A stretch of 64,000 bases of DNA from Macrostomum hystrix (taxonomy: Eukaryota > Platyhelminthes > Macrostomidae), in NCBI GenBank assembly GCA_950097015.1, contig CATNEN010000038.1, positions 34,558,501-34,622,500 of the forward strand, written 5' to 3'. The notes under the pieces were generated by a model. That model searched no databases. It saw only the letters and a list, made by a program, of their open reading frames with translations, and was not told where the DNA came from. The translations under genes and the position numbers were made by a program. Of the stretch, positions 24,338 to 36,419 are shown piece after piece; within the stretch, counting starts at the first letter, position 1; every line of letters begins with the position of its first letter.

Positions 24338-25938
24338 CTCAGCAGTTGAGAGTAACCAAACTGTCAGGGGTGTGACAGCAGTTGAAAGTAACCAAACTGT
24401 CAGGGGTGTGACAGCAGTTGAAAGTAACCAAACTGTCAGGGGTGTGACAGCAGTTGAGAGTAACCAAACTGTCAGGGGTGTGACAGCAGTTGAAAGTAAC
24501 CAAACTGTCAGGGGTGTGACAGCAGTTGAAAGTAACCCAACTGTCAGGGGTGCGACAGCAGTTAAAAGTAACCCAACTGTCAGGGGTGTGAAAGCAGTTG
24601 AAAGTAACCAAACTGTCAGGGGTGTGACAGCAGTTGAAAGTAACCAAACTGTCAGGGGTGTGACAGCAGTTGAAAGTAACCAAACTGTCAGGGGTGTGAT
24701 GGCTGTTGAAAGTAACCAAACTGTCAGGGGTGTGACAGCAGTTGAAAGTAACCAAACTGTCAGGGGTGCGACAGCAGTTAAAAGTAACCCAACTGTCAGG
24801 GGTGTGAAAGCAGTTGAAAGTAACCAAACTGTCAGGGGTGTGACAGCAGTTGAAAGTAACCAAACTGTCAGGGGTGTGATGGCTGTTGAAAGTAACCAAA
24901 CTGTCAGGGGTGTGATGGCTGTTGAAAGTAACCAAACTGTCAGGGGTGTGATGGCTGTTGAAAGTAACCAAACTGTTAGGGGTGTGACAGCAGTTGAAAG
25001 TAACCAAACTGTCAGGGGTGTGACAGCAGTTGAAAGTAACCCAACTGTCAGGAGTGTGACAGCAGTTGAAAGTAACCAAACTGTCAGGGGTGTGATGGCT
25101 GTTGAGAGTAACCAAACTGTCAGGGGTGTGACAGCAGTTGAAAGTAACCAAACTGTCAGGGGTGTGATGGCTGTTGAAAGTAACCAAACTGTCAGGGGTG
25201 TGATGGCTGTTGAAAGTAACCAAACTGTCAGGGGTGTGATGGCTGTTGAAAGTAACCAAACTGTCAGGGGTGTGATGGCTGTTGAAAGTAACCAAACTGT
25301 CAGGGGTGTGACAGCTGTTGAAAGTAACCAAACTGTCAGGGGTGTGATGGCTGTTGAAAGTAACCAAACTGTCAGGGGTGTGACAGCTGTTGAAAGTAAC
25401 CCAACTGTCAGGGGTGTGACAGCTGTTGAAAGTAACCAAACTGTCAGGGGTGTGACAGCAGTTGAGAGTAACGAAACTGTCAGGGGTGTGACAGCAGTTG
25501 AAAGTAACCCAACTGTCAGGGGTGTGACAGCAGTTGAGAGTAACCAAACTGTCAGGGGTGTGACAGCAGTTGAAAGTAACCAAACTGTCAGGGGTGTGAC
25601 AGCAGTTGAGAGTAACGAAACTGTCAGGGGTGTGACAGCAGTTGAAAGTAACCCAACTGTCAGGAGTGTGACAGCAGTTGAAAGTAACCAAACTGTCAGG
25701 GGTGTGACAGCAGTTGAAAGTAACCAAACTGTCAGGGGTGTGACAGCAGTTGAAAGTAACCAAACTGTCAGGGGTGTGATGGCTGTTGAAAGTAACCAAA
25801 CTGTCAGGGGTGTGACAGCAGTTGAAAGTAACCAAACTATCAGGGGTGTGACAGCAGTTGAGAGTAACCCAACTGTCAGGGGTGTGACAGCTGTTGAAAG
25901 TAACCCAACTGTCAGGGGTGTGATGGCTGTTGCAGTTA
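24338..25938 (+). repeat. 36-bp intergenic minisatellite
   Basis: About 44 copies of a 36-bp unit containing GTAACCAAACTGTCAGGGGT. Subtypes differ at GACAGCAGTT versus GATGGCTGTT. Both strands stay open for over 540 codons because 36 is divisible by three. The + frame reads AVESNQTVRGVT, with potential N-glycosylation sites, but has no splice context, signal peptide or known family, so I treat it as non-coding. Confidence 0.93.
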
Positions 25939-25944
25939 ATTAGA

Positions 25945-26560
25945 TGCATGTTAAAAGTACAAAGTTGCATAATTTAAACATGTGTATTGTCATCAAAATT
26001 ATTAGATAAACAATATCTAAAGTATTTGCTACGAGCATTTATGCAGATGAACTATGTGTTGAATAATACCTTGGTTAGAATCTAGTAGGGGTTAAATAAA
26101 CTCGCTGCTTAATTGCCACTCACTGCGACAGCATCCAAGCGGCACAGCTTGAAGCCTGATGCATAATTATAGTGTTTATTTAAGCCTCTGCTTTATATTT
26201 TGTCTGCTGAACATGTTTGGTTTCCGTGGGAATATTAGTTTCGGCTTTTTGGGTTCTAAGGAGCCTTTCCAAGAAATGACACAGAAACTGACCGATTGAT
26301 GCGAAACCCAGGCAGTCAATCCTGTACCATAATTTTTGGTCAAGCACAGACGCATAGTTCATCCTTGATTTGGGAAGAATGTTCTTCAATTCTAAAGCAA
26401 AGTCGCTGCTTTAAGTGTTGTCGCATGTTTTCTATGAATTTACTGTAGCTTCATCTGAGAAAAGGTCACGTTTCATCTGTAGCTGCGGCTGTTGCATTCA
26501 TGTTAAACCCCTACACCAATATTCAGATCCCTTTCAAGCACTTTTAATGTGATGCTAGTC
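25945..26560. other. Spacer without visible genes
   Basis: Lies between the 36-bp and 23-bp arrays. Nothing recognisable in it. Confidence 0.4.
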
Positions 26561-26574
26561 AGACACTTTCCCTC

Positions 26575-28763
26575 TTAAAACTCAGACATATTCCCTTCAG
26601 AAACTCTGATACATTCCCTTTACAAACTGCAATACATTCCCGTCAGAAAATATAAAATTATACAATACATTCCTTTCAGAAACTACAATACATTCCTTTC
26701 AGAAACTGCAATACATTCCTTTCAGAAACTACAATACATTCCCTTCAGAAACTACAATACATTCCCTTCAGAAACTGCGATACATTCCCTAAAGAAACTC
26801 CGATACATTCCCTTCAGAAACTCCGATACATTCCCTTCAGAAACTGCAATACATTCCCTTCAGAAACTGCAATACATTCCCTTCACAAACTCTGATACAT
26901 TCCCTTCAGAAACTACAATACATTCCCTTCAGAAACTGCAATACATTCCCTTCAGAAACTGCAATACATTCCCTTCAGAAACTGCAATACATTCCCTTCA
27001 GAAACTGCAATATATTCCCTTCAGAAACTGCAATACATTCCCTTCAGAAACTACAATACATTCCCTTCAGAAACTGCAATACATTCCCTTCAGAAACTGC
27101 AATACATTCCCTTCAGAAACTGCAATACATTCCCTTCAGAAACTGCAATACATTCCCTTCAGAAACTGCAATACATTCCCTTCAGAAACTGCAATACATT
27201 CCCTTCAGAAACTGCAATACATTCCCTTCAGAAACTGCAATACATTCCCTTCAGAAACTGCAATACATTCCCTTCAGAAACTGCAATACATTCCCTTCAG
27301 AAACTGCAATACATTCCCTTCAGAAACTGCAATACATTCCCTTCAGAAACTGCAATACATTCCCTTCAGAAACTGCAATACATTCCCTTCAGAAACTGCA
27401 ATACATTCCCTTCAGAAACTGCAATACATTCCCTTCAGAAACTGCAATACATTCCCTTCAGAAACTGCAATACATTCCCTTCAGAAACTGCAATACATTC
27501 CCTTCAGAAACTGCAATACATTCCCTTCAGAAACTGCAATACATTCCCTTCAGAAACTGCAATACATTCCCTTCACAAACTGCAATACATTCCCTTCACA
27601 AACTGCAATACATTCCCTTCAGAAACTGCAATACATTCCCTTCACAAACTGCAATACATTCCCTTCAGAAACTGCGATACATTCCCTTCAGAAACTGCAA
27701 TACATTCCCTTCACAAACTGCAATACATTCCCTTCAGAAACTGCAATACATTCCCTTCAGAAACTGCAATACATTCCCTTCACAAACTGCAATACATTCC
27801 CTTCAGAAACTGCAATACATTCCCTTCAGAAACTGCAATACATTCCCTTCAGAAACTGCAATACATTCCCTTCAGAAACTGCAATACATTCCCTTCAGAA
27901 ACTGCAATACATTCCCTTCAGAAACTGCAATACATTCCCTTCAGAAACTGCAATACATTCCCTTCAGAAACTGCAATACATTCCCTTCACAAACTGCAAT
28001 ACATTCCCTTCAGAAACTGCAATACATTCCCTTCAGAAACTGCAATACATTCCCTTCACAAACTGCAATACATTCCCTTCAGAAACTGCGATACATTCCC
28101 TTCAGAAACTGCAATACATTCCCTTCACAAACTGCAATACATTCCCTTCAGAAACTGCAATACATTCCCTTCAGAAACTGCAATACATTCCCTTCACAAA
28201 CTGCAATACATTCCCTTCAGAAACTGCGATACATTCCCTTCAGAAACTGCAATACATTCCCTTCAGAAACTGCAATACATTCCCTTCAGAAACTGCAATA
28301 CATTCCCTTCAGAAACTGCAATACATTCCCTTCAGAAACTGCAATACATTCCCTTCAGAAACTGCAATACATTCCCTTCAGAAACTGCAATACATTCCCT
28401 TCAGAAACTGCAATACATTCCCTTCAGAAACTGCAATACATTCCCTTCAGAAACTGCAATACATTCCCTTCAGAAACTGCAATACATTCCCTTCAGAAAC
28501 TGCAATACATTCCCTTCAGAAACTGCAATACATTCCCTTCACAAACTGCAATACATTCCCTTCAGAAACTGCGATACATTCCCTTCAGAAACTGCAATAC
28601 ATTCCCTTCACAAACTGCAATACATTCCCTTCAGAAACTGCAATACATTCCCTTCAGAAACTGCAATACATTCCCTTCACAAACTGCAATACATTCCCTT
28701 CAGAAACTGCAATACATTCCCTTCAGAAACTGCAATACATTCCCTTCAGAAACTGCAATACAT
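26575..28763 (+). repeat. 23-bp intergenic minisatellite with higher-order structure
   Basis: About 95 copies of a 23-bp unit, core CATTCCCTTCAGAAACTGCA. Variants TTCACAAACTGC and CTGCGATA recur in the same order in several blocks (about 27570-27790, 28050-28200, 28530-28690). The right end runs straight into a 5'-truncated SINE. Confidence 0.96.
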
Positions 28764-28912
28764 ACCTGTGTAAGTGTGTGCCTGCATACAGTATCTGTGT
28801 GCGTGTGTGCTCAGGAGTCAGCGAAATGGGGTAGAATTGCCTCCACTCTGGCTGCTGGTTTAGTGTCATCAAATTATGTGCCATTGCCCGCAGCCCCTAT
28901 AGCAATTGATTC
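28764..28912 (+). mobile_element. 5'-truncated SINE
   Basis: The 3' half of the SINE family (ACCTGTGTAAGTGTGTGCCT to GCCATTGCCCGCAGCCCC), fused directly to the end of the 23-bp array. Confidence 0.8.
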
Positions 28913-29254
28913 CGCTACCAAGACAGAAACTGCCACAGAATATGGGTATTAAAGTTGATGTTCAGATATCAGAAATTAATGGCGCCACAGGAGCATTTCG
29001 CGATAACAGATTAACTGTCTGAATCTTTCACCTTATCTTGCATTTTTATGCAAGAACGGGTGGCAACTAAACTCCCTTTCCCATTGTGACAAAACATTTG
29101 ACAGCCTATATTTTCACCCGCTGGTATATAAACCAGGGCTTATCATTTAAACATTCGGAATAGGTTACCTAACGAATTAGTTTCACTTACACTGACTTCT
29201 AAACATGGACTAAACATGACTATTAAACATATTTAAAATCCGGTTTTTATAGAT

Positions 29255-29370
29255 CCGGGAAGTAACTCGCACTGGAGTCCCTGAGTTCGAATCCGTGACG
29301 AGACCGCAAATTAATTCGGGGCGCAGCCGCGGAGAGAAGGCTTCGCGGCAGGTTGCGCACAAGGACCGTT
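29255..29370 (+). mobile_element. SINE head fragment
   Basis: Box B-like GAGTTCGAATCC followed by GGCGCAGCCGCGGAGAGAAG. This is the 5' half of the same family and ends about 60 bases after the box. Confidence 0.7.
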
Positions 29371-30232
29371 TGAAGAAGGACAGGACACTTAGTTTCTTAG
29401 AAAAAGATTTTTTAGTAGGCCAAGATATTGGCTAATTTAATTTTTATTGGTTGCTTCATTGGTGCTTAAATAAATCCAATAAAAATCCAATATCTGCTTC
29501 CAATAAAAAGTTATCAACATTTTAATGTATCTCGCTAGTGCATTTTTCCGTGATAATCAGCCTTCAATACATTTTCCAGGAAACGGAGGGTCTCATCCTT
29601 CTTCTTCTAGTTGTTCTTGGTTGCACTTTGCACTCGTGGTGTCTATGGCACAACCAGATAGCAGTGACGTGACACAAAAGTTGTTTTTGTAAAAAAATCG
29701 CTTTAGAGAAGTAGTGCAAGCGTGTCTGTACAATTGTTTAGTTGTTCGCCTGTGTTCTTTTAAAGCATGCCCGATGGACATTGGAAATTTGAGAAATCTG
29801 AGACTTGGACATCGAAAACACTGGTGCAGCCTTCTAACCAAAATGGCCTCCTCTCTGCGGTTGTCCGATTTGTGCGCCAAAAACACCGGAAATCGCATCG
29901 CTCAGTGTTTGGAAAAGAGAAAGAGACAGAAACAGATTTCCTGTCGCAATATTTAATTCCAGTGCGATAAATTTGGACACTATAGCTTGTGAACTGGCGC
30001 TTTTCACAACTTTTCTGTTTGTGTTCGAAGAAGCATGACACTCATTATGTTTATTTATTCGTTTTTTTGGATTTTTTATCAGCTATCTTTAAAATTCTAC
30101 TCACAGATTTTGTCAGTAGTGTGGTGTGTAAAATCAAACCAGATTGCTGATTTGTTAACCAATCTCGTTGACGCGATGTGTTTTTAGATTGGTTTAAATA
30201 TCTTTGAGCGAGCAGTCCTGATCTGGACAAGG
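29371..30232. other. Upstream region of the gene at 30233
   Basis: Overlapping open frames occur on both strands at about 29590-30045 but match no family I know. This is the likely promoter and 5' UTR side of the next gene. Confidence 0.35.
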
Positions 30233-33200
30233 ATGGCTTCGTCATCTTCGCGTCTGCCTGCGTGCAAAAAACGAATTGTCGGTCGCCATGTCAACGGCGG
30301 CAGTCAGCAGAAGCAGACGCTGGTGACGTCAGCCCGTTTCGCCGGCGACAATCCTTGGTCGACGACGGATTCCACGGCGTCAGTTGTGGCCATCTCTGAG
30401 AGCGAGGCGGCGCTGTACAAGTTCACCGGCTTTCAGCAGGGAAAACTGAAGAACAATGACAGCGGAGGATGCGGCAGCGGCGGCATGCGGATGTTAATTA
30501 ATCCTCTGGATCAGGCAGCACTGACCGATCATGAGGAAGCGGCGACGCCCGCTGGTGACCTCCTTGACTGCCTGTTGGTGGCCCTGCTGTCTAGGGGCAA
30601 CTTTCCGTGCCTATGGCGACAGAACGGCGATGCGACAGCTGTGAATTGTGCTGGCGTCAGCGAGATTGAGTGAGTCAGCTGTGAATTGTGCTGGCGTCAG
30701 CGAGATTGAGTGAGTCAGCTGTGAATTGTGCTGGCGTCAGCGAGATTGAGTGAGTCAGCTGTGAATTGTGCTGGCGTCAGCGAGATTGAGTGAGTCAGCT
30801 GTGAATTGTGCTGGCGTCAGCGAGATTGAGTGAGTCAGCTGTGAATTGTGCTGGCGTCAGCGAGATTGAGTGAGTCAGCTGTGAATTGTGCTGGCGTCAG
30901 CGAGATTGAGTGAGTCAGCTGTGAACTGTGCTGGCGTCAGCGAGATTGAGTGAGTCAGCTGTGAATTGTGCTGGCGTCAGCGAGATTGAGTGAGTCAGCT
31001 GTGAACTGTGCTGGCGTCAGCGAGATTGAGTGAGTCAGCTGTGAATTGTGCTGGCGTCAGCGAGATTGAGTGAGTCAGCTGTGAATTGTGCTGGCGTCAG
31101 CGAGATTGAGTGAGTCAGCTGTGAATTGTGCTGGCGTCAGCGAGATTGAGTGAGTCAGCTGTGAATTGTGCTGGCGTCAGCGAGATTGAGTGAGTCAGCT
31201 GTGAATTGTGCTGGCGTCAGCGAGATTGAGTGAGTCAGCTGTGAATTGTGCTGGCGTCAGCGAGATTGAGTGAGTCAGCTGTGAATTGTGCTGGCGTCAG
31301 CGAGATTGAGTGAGTCAGCTGTGAATTGTGCTGGCGTCAGCGAGATTGAGTGAGTCAGCTGTCATCGTGTGGGAAGATTTGTTAACTGTCAAGTGAATTG
31401 GAAATATTTACATAGCATCATCAAAGTCTGTTTTCAACCATCTGGTAAGCAGTATCAGCCTCAGTAACAGTTATTTCCTGTAAATAGAGCTGCTTACAAG
31501 ACACGTCTTTTGTGAGCAACAATTTCTCCCATATCTCGCTACTTCTAGTTTCAACAGTTCTAACAAAACTTAGCATTAAAAATTTAGCACAGAAATACCA
31601 GATGCGACCAGGGAACTGACAGTGATGACTTGGACTACTGGACCTAGCACAACATGATGTGGCTGCCTAGGGAACATGGACAGCTGTTAGCTGTTCAGCT
31701 AATGCACGCCAAATGCTGTGAAATTAATCATTTATACCAAGCAGATGTAGCTACTCAGCCAGTGGGATAAAACTGAGAGAAAACTTGTACCATTATCTTA
31801 TATTCTATATCTCTCTTAATTTGTTAATGCATTTTTTCTATTATTATCTAGGGGTAAAATAGGAAAGAATGTTGATATTCTCCATGTCTCTTAACAAAAT
31901 GTAATAATTGACTACACGACATTTACCTAGAAAGCGTATAATAGGTCTTTGACTGCAAATTATAATTACCTAGTATTGTATTGGTTAGCTTGTCATCCAC
32001 AGTTCCTATGGCAACCTTCATTGGACTTTCTTGTTTTATTCATCATCTTAACTCCTTCCTTAACCTACCTCTTGAATCCATCTCTCAGATCCCATCTCTC
32101 AAATCCCATCTTTCTAATCCCATCTCTCAAATCCCATGTTTCCAATCCCATCTCTCTAACCCCATCTCTCTTGTCCCAGATCTCTAATCCCATCTCTCTA
32201 GTCCCATCTCTCTAGTCCCATCTCTCTAGTCCCATCTCTCTAATCCCATCTCTCTAATCCCATCTCTCTAGTCCCATCTCTCTAGTCCCATCTCTCTAGT
32301 CCCAGATCTCTAATCCCATCTCTCTAGTCCCATCTCTCTAGTCCCATCTCTCTAGTCCCATCTCTCTAACCCCATCTCTCTAGTCCCATCTCTCTAGTCC
32401 CATCTCTCTAGTCCCATCTCTCTAACCCCATCTCTCTAGTCCCATCTCTCTAGTCCCATCTCTCTAGTCCCATCTCTCTAACCCCATCTCTCTAACCCCA
32501 TCTCTCTAATCCCATCTCTCTAGTCCCATCTCTCTAGTCCCATCTCTCTAGTCCCATCTCTCTAGCCCCATCTCTCTTATCCCATCTTTAATGCCATCAC
32601 TCAAATCCCATTTCTAATCCAATATTTCCGATTCCTCCTTTTTATTCTATAATCTTATGGAATCCAAAGTTGATCTGGAACCTAGTGTCGGAAAAAATGT
32701 TTCGAGGTTGGGGTAGATTGTCTACTTGGCACTAGAAGGAACGGAAACATATTCCTAGTGTTCAATGAGTCACACGGATATTGGCAAAGCGACACATTTA
32801 CAAATCCAGTTGTTGTCGCGATTCACCACAATGCACTAACAAATCAGAGCTAGCCAATGATTGAATAAAATGATTTGATTGATGGTAAGATTGTGTCCAC
32901 TAGCTAGTATGTACTTTGCTTAGATACAGGTTCACGCTACAGCTTACACGTTCAAGAAACTGCAAACATGCCGATTTAAAGATGTGAGAGATGCTGACCC
33001 ATTCGATCTGAGAGATGCTGACCCATTAGATGTGAGAGATGCTGACCCATTAGATGTGAGAGATGCTGACCCATTAGATGTGAGAGATTCTGACCCATTA
33101 GATCTGAGAGATGCTGACCCATTAGATCTGAGAGATGCTGCCCCATTAGATGTGAGAGATGCTGCCCCATTAGATGTGAGAGATGCTGACCCATTAGATT

Positions 33201-36114
33201 TAAGAGATGCTGCCCCATTAGATGTGAGAGATGCTGACCCATTAGATCTGAGAGATGCTGACCCATTAGATCTGAGAGTGAGAGATGCTGACCCATTAGA
33301 AGTGAGAGATGCTGACCCATTAGATCTGAGAGATGCTGACCCATTAGATCTGAGAGATGCCGACCCATTAGATCTGAGAGTGAGAGATGCTATCCCACGG
33401 GAATTTTTAATTCGTACTTTTATATTTTCAACAATCCTTTTTCCTCTTACAAATCCTAATTTTTGGCTCTGCCAGAAATTCTAGAGATTAAAAGCGAAAG
33501 ACTGAGTCTAGCATGAGAAGCGGAACAGATAAATCAATCAGGATTAGTCTCATTGACTCACCTTTAGACGGGTACTAAACCCTTATCGCTCTAAGACTCG
33601 CGCCAGACTCAATCTACTAGAAGAAGGCGAAAGAGGGAGAGAGCAAAAGAAATAGTTAAAGATCGAGGACTTTGAAGAAGCCTCTGTAAAAAGTAGAAGT
33701 AACAAAATAATCAGCGAGGGCTGCATTTCACAGGATTCCAGAGAAAACTGGCTAATTCATCTTGCTTGATGTCCCTTAATCAGCTTTTTATAAAGACAGC
33801 AGCTTTAGAAGCTGTTCACATATCTTCTCTTTAAAAACAGTATTTCGAGAATACTTTGATTTTTCAATGGATACAACGACCTGACTATTTAAATTTTCAG
33901 TCGATTCCTAGCTGATTCTCCAGTGTTTCTGTCGATTCCTAGCTGATTCATCAGTGTTTCAGTCGATTCCTAGCAGATTCTCCAGGATTTCAGTCGATTT
34001 CTAGCTGATTCTTTAGTATTTCAGTCGATTCCTAGCTGATTCTTCAGTATTTCAGTCGATTTCTAGCTGATTCTCCAGTGTTTCAGTCGATTCCTAGCTG
34101 ATTCATCAGTATTTCAGTCGATTCCTAGCAGATTCTCCAGTGTTTCTGTCGATTCCTAGCTGATTCTTCAGTATTTCAGTCGATTCCTAGCTGATTCATC
34201 AGTGTTTCAGTCGATTCCTAGCAGATTCTCCAGGATTTCAGTCGATTCCTAGCTGATTCTCCAGTATTTCAGTCGATTTCTAGCTGATTCTTTAGTATTT
34301 CAGTCGATTCCTAGCTGATTCTTCAGTATTTCAGTCGATTTCTAGCTGATTCTCCAGTGTTTCAGTCGATTCCTAGCTGATTCATCAGTATTTCAGTCGA
34401 TTCCTAGCAGATTCTCCAGTGTTTCTGTCGATTCCTAGCTGATTCTTCAGTATTTCAGTCGATTCCTAGCAGATTCTTTAGTGTTTCAGTCGATTCCTAG
34501 CTGATTCTTCAGTATTTCAGTCGATTCCTAGCAGATTCTCCAGTGTTTCAGTCGATTCCTAGCTGATTCTTCAGTATTTCAGTCGATTCCTAGCTGATTC
34601 TTTAGTGTTTCAGTCGATTCCTAACTGCTTCTTTAGTGTTTCAGTCGATTCCCAGCTGCTTCTTCAGTGTTTCTGTCGATTCCCACCGGAGCCTTCAGCG
34701 CTTTTGTAAATCATTTTCGTTTGCTGAATCTCAAAAAACCTCACAAGGCAAGCAATTAGTCGAAAATTCTCGAACTTCAGAGATATTTTCGTTCCGGGAA
34801 ATCGAGCTTTGCTTGAGCTGCGTCAAAGAATTCTCAGCTCATCTGTTCAGCCAGAAGATCAACAAGACGTCGACTGGAATCGAACTTGGTTAACTACTAA
34901 TATCGTGCCTTCGATGCCTCAAGGTGAGTCATATCATTTGCATGTTTTCGATAAAATATTAAGATCTGTCAGTCAAAACCTCTAGATCCTCAATAGCTTC
35001 CTCTTACTGATTTCCCCTTGTACCACCTGTCCATCTTTAGATTTTCGCACTTCAACGATTGCATGTGGATTGTTTTTAAAAGGCTGCACCTGCGCGTCGG
35101 CTTAATTATGAAACTTTTAATAACAACATTTCAGATCCGATTCGATGCCTCAGCATGCTACTTATTGGAATGCAGCGATCGTGCTCATGCTATACTCACC
35201 AGCTTCCAAACCCTTACCCGAACCCTAGCCCTAACCCTAACCCTAACCCTAACCCTAACCCTAAATGCGGCAGCTGCGGCTACCGAATAATTCCACTGGA
35301 CTGCGGTGCCAATTCCCTTTCGTGGCTTGGACCAGTGACGGATTCGCAGAGTCTGCTCAATCGCACTGTGCTCAACTCTGAACAGTTTGCCGATTTGGAT
35401 TTGCCAGCCTCGGCGAATCTAGTCCTGGCGACGTCTTGGCCGAAGGATTCGGCGCCGATCGATATTGCGCCGCTGCCGGTGATTCGGCTGCCTGCTCAGC
35501 GGGGCTACTTCTTGGGCGAGGATCGGGTAAATACGATAGACTAGCAATCCATTCTCTCTCTTGATCAACCTGGGGTCTGAGTGGTGAAGCGACAGTCTTT
35601 GGAGACTCTCGATGGCCCTGAGCGATGAGGCCACATACGATTGAGTCGCAGCCGCGGAGAGAGAAGTCTTGGAAGCTTGTCGTGCAGCTCAAGCCCTTAA
35701 TTAAGGATGATGATGAAAAAGTCGGAGCAGATGTACACACCTGTGTGAGTGCGCGTTTGCTCAGGAGTCCGCGAATTGGCTGAAGGTCTTCTGTCCCCTA
35801 TTTCTATATCAGTGAAATAGATTAGCAATCCATTTTGCCTATTCTCACAGCCGGCCGCCGGATCCTTCAGCAGTCGGGACGGCAGTCAACGCAGTCAAGT
35901 CGCGGAGATCACCGCAGCCACGCTCCGCCTGACGGCCATTGTTGTCCGCAGCGGTCTGAAAGGTTCGCCCAATGTCAGGCTGAGGAGCGCCTCAGGGAGC
36001 GTCTGGCTCACCTGGCCAGCAGGTCGAGACGCTGAGCAGATGCTCACGGATGAAACTGTCAGAATCAGTGTTAGCCAAAAAGATTGTCTAATGTTTTACA
36101 GGCGCATAGATTGA
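30233..36114 (+). CDS. Unrecognised four-exon gene
   Basis: A phase-consistent model is 30233-30669, 34781-34923, 35135-35526 and 35851-36114 (411 aa). Exon 1 starts MASSSSRLPACKKRIVGR and is Ser/Gly/Ala-rich, then reads LLDCLLVALLSRGNFPCLW. Exon 2 adds DIFVPGNRALLELRQRIL and DWNRTWLTTNIVPSMPQ. Exon 3 adds YRIIPLDCGANSLSWLGP and IAPLPVIRLPAQRGYFLGED. Exon 4 adds EITAATLRLTAIVVRSGL and ends CLMFYRRID. No signal peptide or obvious membrane span; probably intracellular. I recognise no family. Evidence for coding is GC-rich, codon-like sequence and phases 2, 1 and 0 that agree across three introns. Exon 3 as drawn reads through a CCCTAA run as Pro-Asn repeats; a 93-nt intron (35181-35273) would remove it in frame. 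The exon 4 frame follows from the donor at 35527, but another open frame exists there, so the C-terminus is the weakest part. Confidence 0.65.
30636..31362 (+). repeat. 40-bp minisatellite carrying 18 copies of a 5' splice site
   Basis: About 18 almost identical copies of a 40-bp unit. The first copy is the end of exon 1 plus its donor (ATTGA/GTGAGT, junction at 30669/30670). Every later copy repeats the junction. A TGA stop lies across each junction (GAG TGA). Confidence 0.96.
32085..32590 (+). repeat. ~16-bp minisatellite in intron 1
   Basis: About 30 copies of CATCTCTCTAGTCCCA with AATCCCA and AACCCCA variants. Pyrimidine-rich on the transcribed strand. Confidence 0.93.
32980..33395 (+). 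repeat. 24-bp minisatellite in intron 1
   Basis: About 17 copies, core GATGCTGACCCATTAGAT. The open frame (RDADPLDL repeats) is a result of the period. Confidence 0.92.
33895..34690 (+). repeat. ~31-bp minisatellite in intron 1
   Basis: About 25 copies, core TTTCAGTCGATTCCTAGCTG. Units carry several CAG or TAG acceptor-like dinucleotides after pyrimidines. Variant order repeats over about 280 bp (for example 33900-34140 and 34180-34430). It lies about 90 bp before the inferred exon 2 acceptor. Confidence 0.93.
35211..35264 (+). repeat. Interstitial telomere-type repeat (CCCTAA)n
   Basis: About seven perfect CCCTAA units, preceded by the near-copies ACCCTTACCCG and AACCCTAGC. It lies inside inferred exon 3, or in a possible 93-nt intron within it. 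Confidence 0.93.
35570..35800 (+). mobile_element. Degraded SINE in intron 3
   Basis: Recognisable GTCGCAGCCGCGGAGAGAGA, GCAGATGTACACACCTGTG and CTCAGGAGTC segments, with deletions. The intron-associated 20-mer (or a close variant) flanks it on both sides (35536-35555 and 35817-35836). Confidence 0.7.
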
Positions 36115-36249
36115 TCAATTTCATCTTAATAAGTTGGACACGTTATTGAAGTCGACAAGACTTTAGGTTGTTGGTAATATTAAATGTAAAAGTTATAATA
36201 ATAATAATAATTTCTTCATAATAATTAAAATTTGCACGACTCCCGACCC

Positions 36250-36410
36250 GCAGCCAGGGAACAGTTCACTGCCTGACGATGAGAAGTACAGTATCTGTGT
36301 GCGTGTGTGCTCAGGAGTAATCGAAATGGGCAGAACTGCCTCCTCGCTGACTGCGGGTCTAGTGTCACCAAATGATGTGCCATTGCCAGCAGCCCTCCTG
36401 CAAATATTCA
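36250..36410 (+). mobile_element. SINE 3' part
   Basis: GTATCTGTGTGCGTGTGTGC through GGCAGAACTGCCTCCTCGCT to CATTGCCAGCAGCCCTCCTG, 5'-truncated. Confidence 0.8.
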
Positions 36411-36419
36411 GCACACACG

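Noticed and set aside
24267-25943. 558-codon open frame (AVESNQTVRGVT repeats) and its 543-codon antisense twin
   Set aside because: Both strands are equally open from the 36-bp period. There is no signal peptide, no family match and no visible splice context. Kept as a repeat.
26575-28763. CRISPR array
   Set aside because: The unit is a contiguous 23-bp tandem repeat without unique spacers, in an animal genome.
29593-30041. Overlapping open frames on both strands upstream of 30233
   Set aside because: No recognisable motif, mutually overlapping frames and no splice support.
35211-35264. CCCTAA run as a chromosome end
   Set aside because: It is only about 50 bp and is flanked on both sides by coding-like sequence. 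It is interstitial.
35835-36035. Alternative frame of exon 4 ending EERLRERLAHLASRSRR
   Set aside because: It would need a phase-1 junction, but the donor at 35527 gives phase 0. Not fully excluded.
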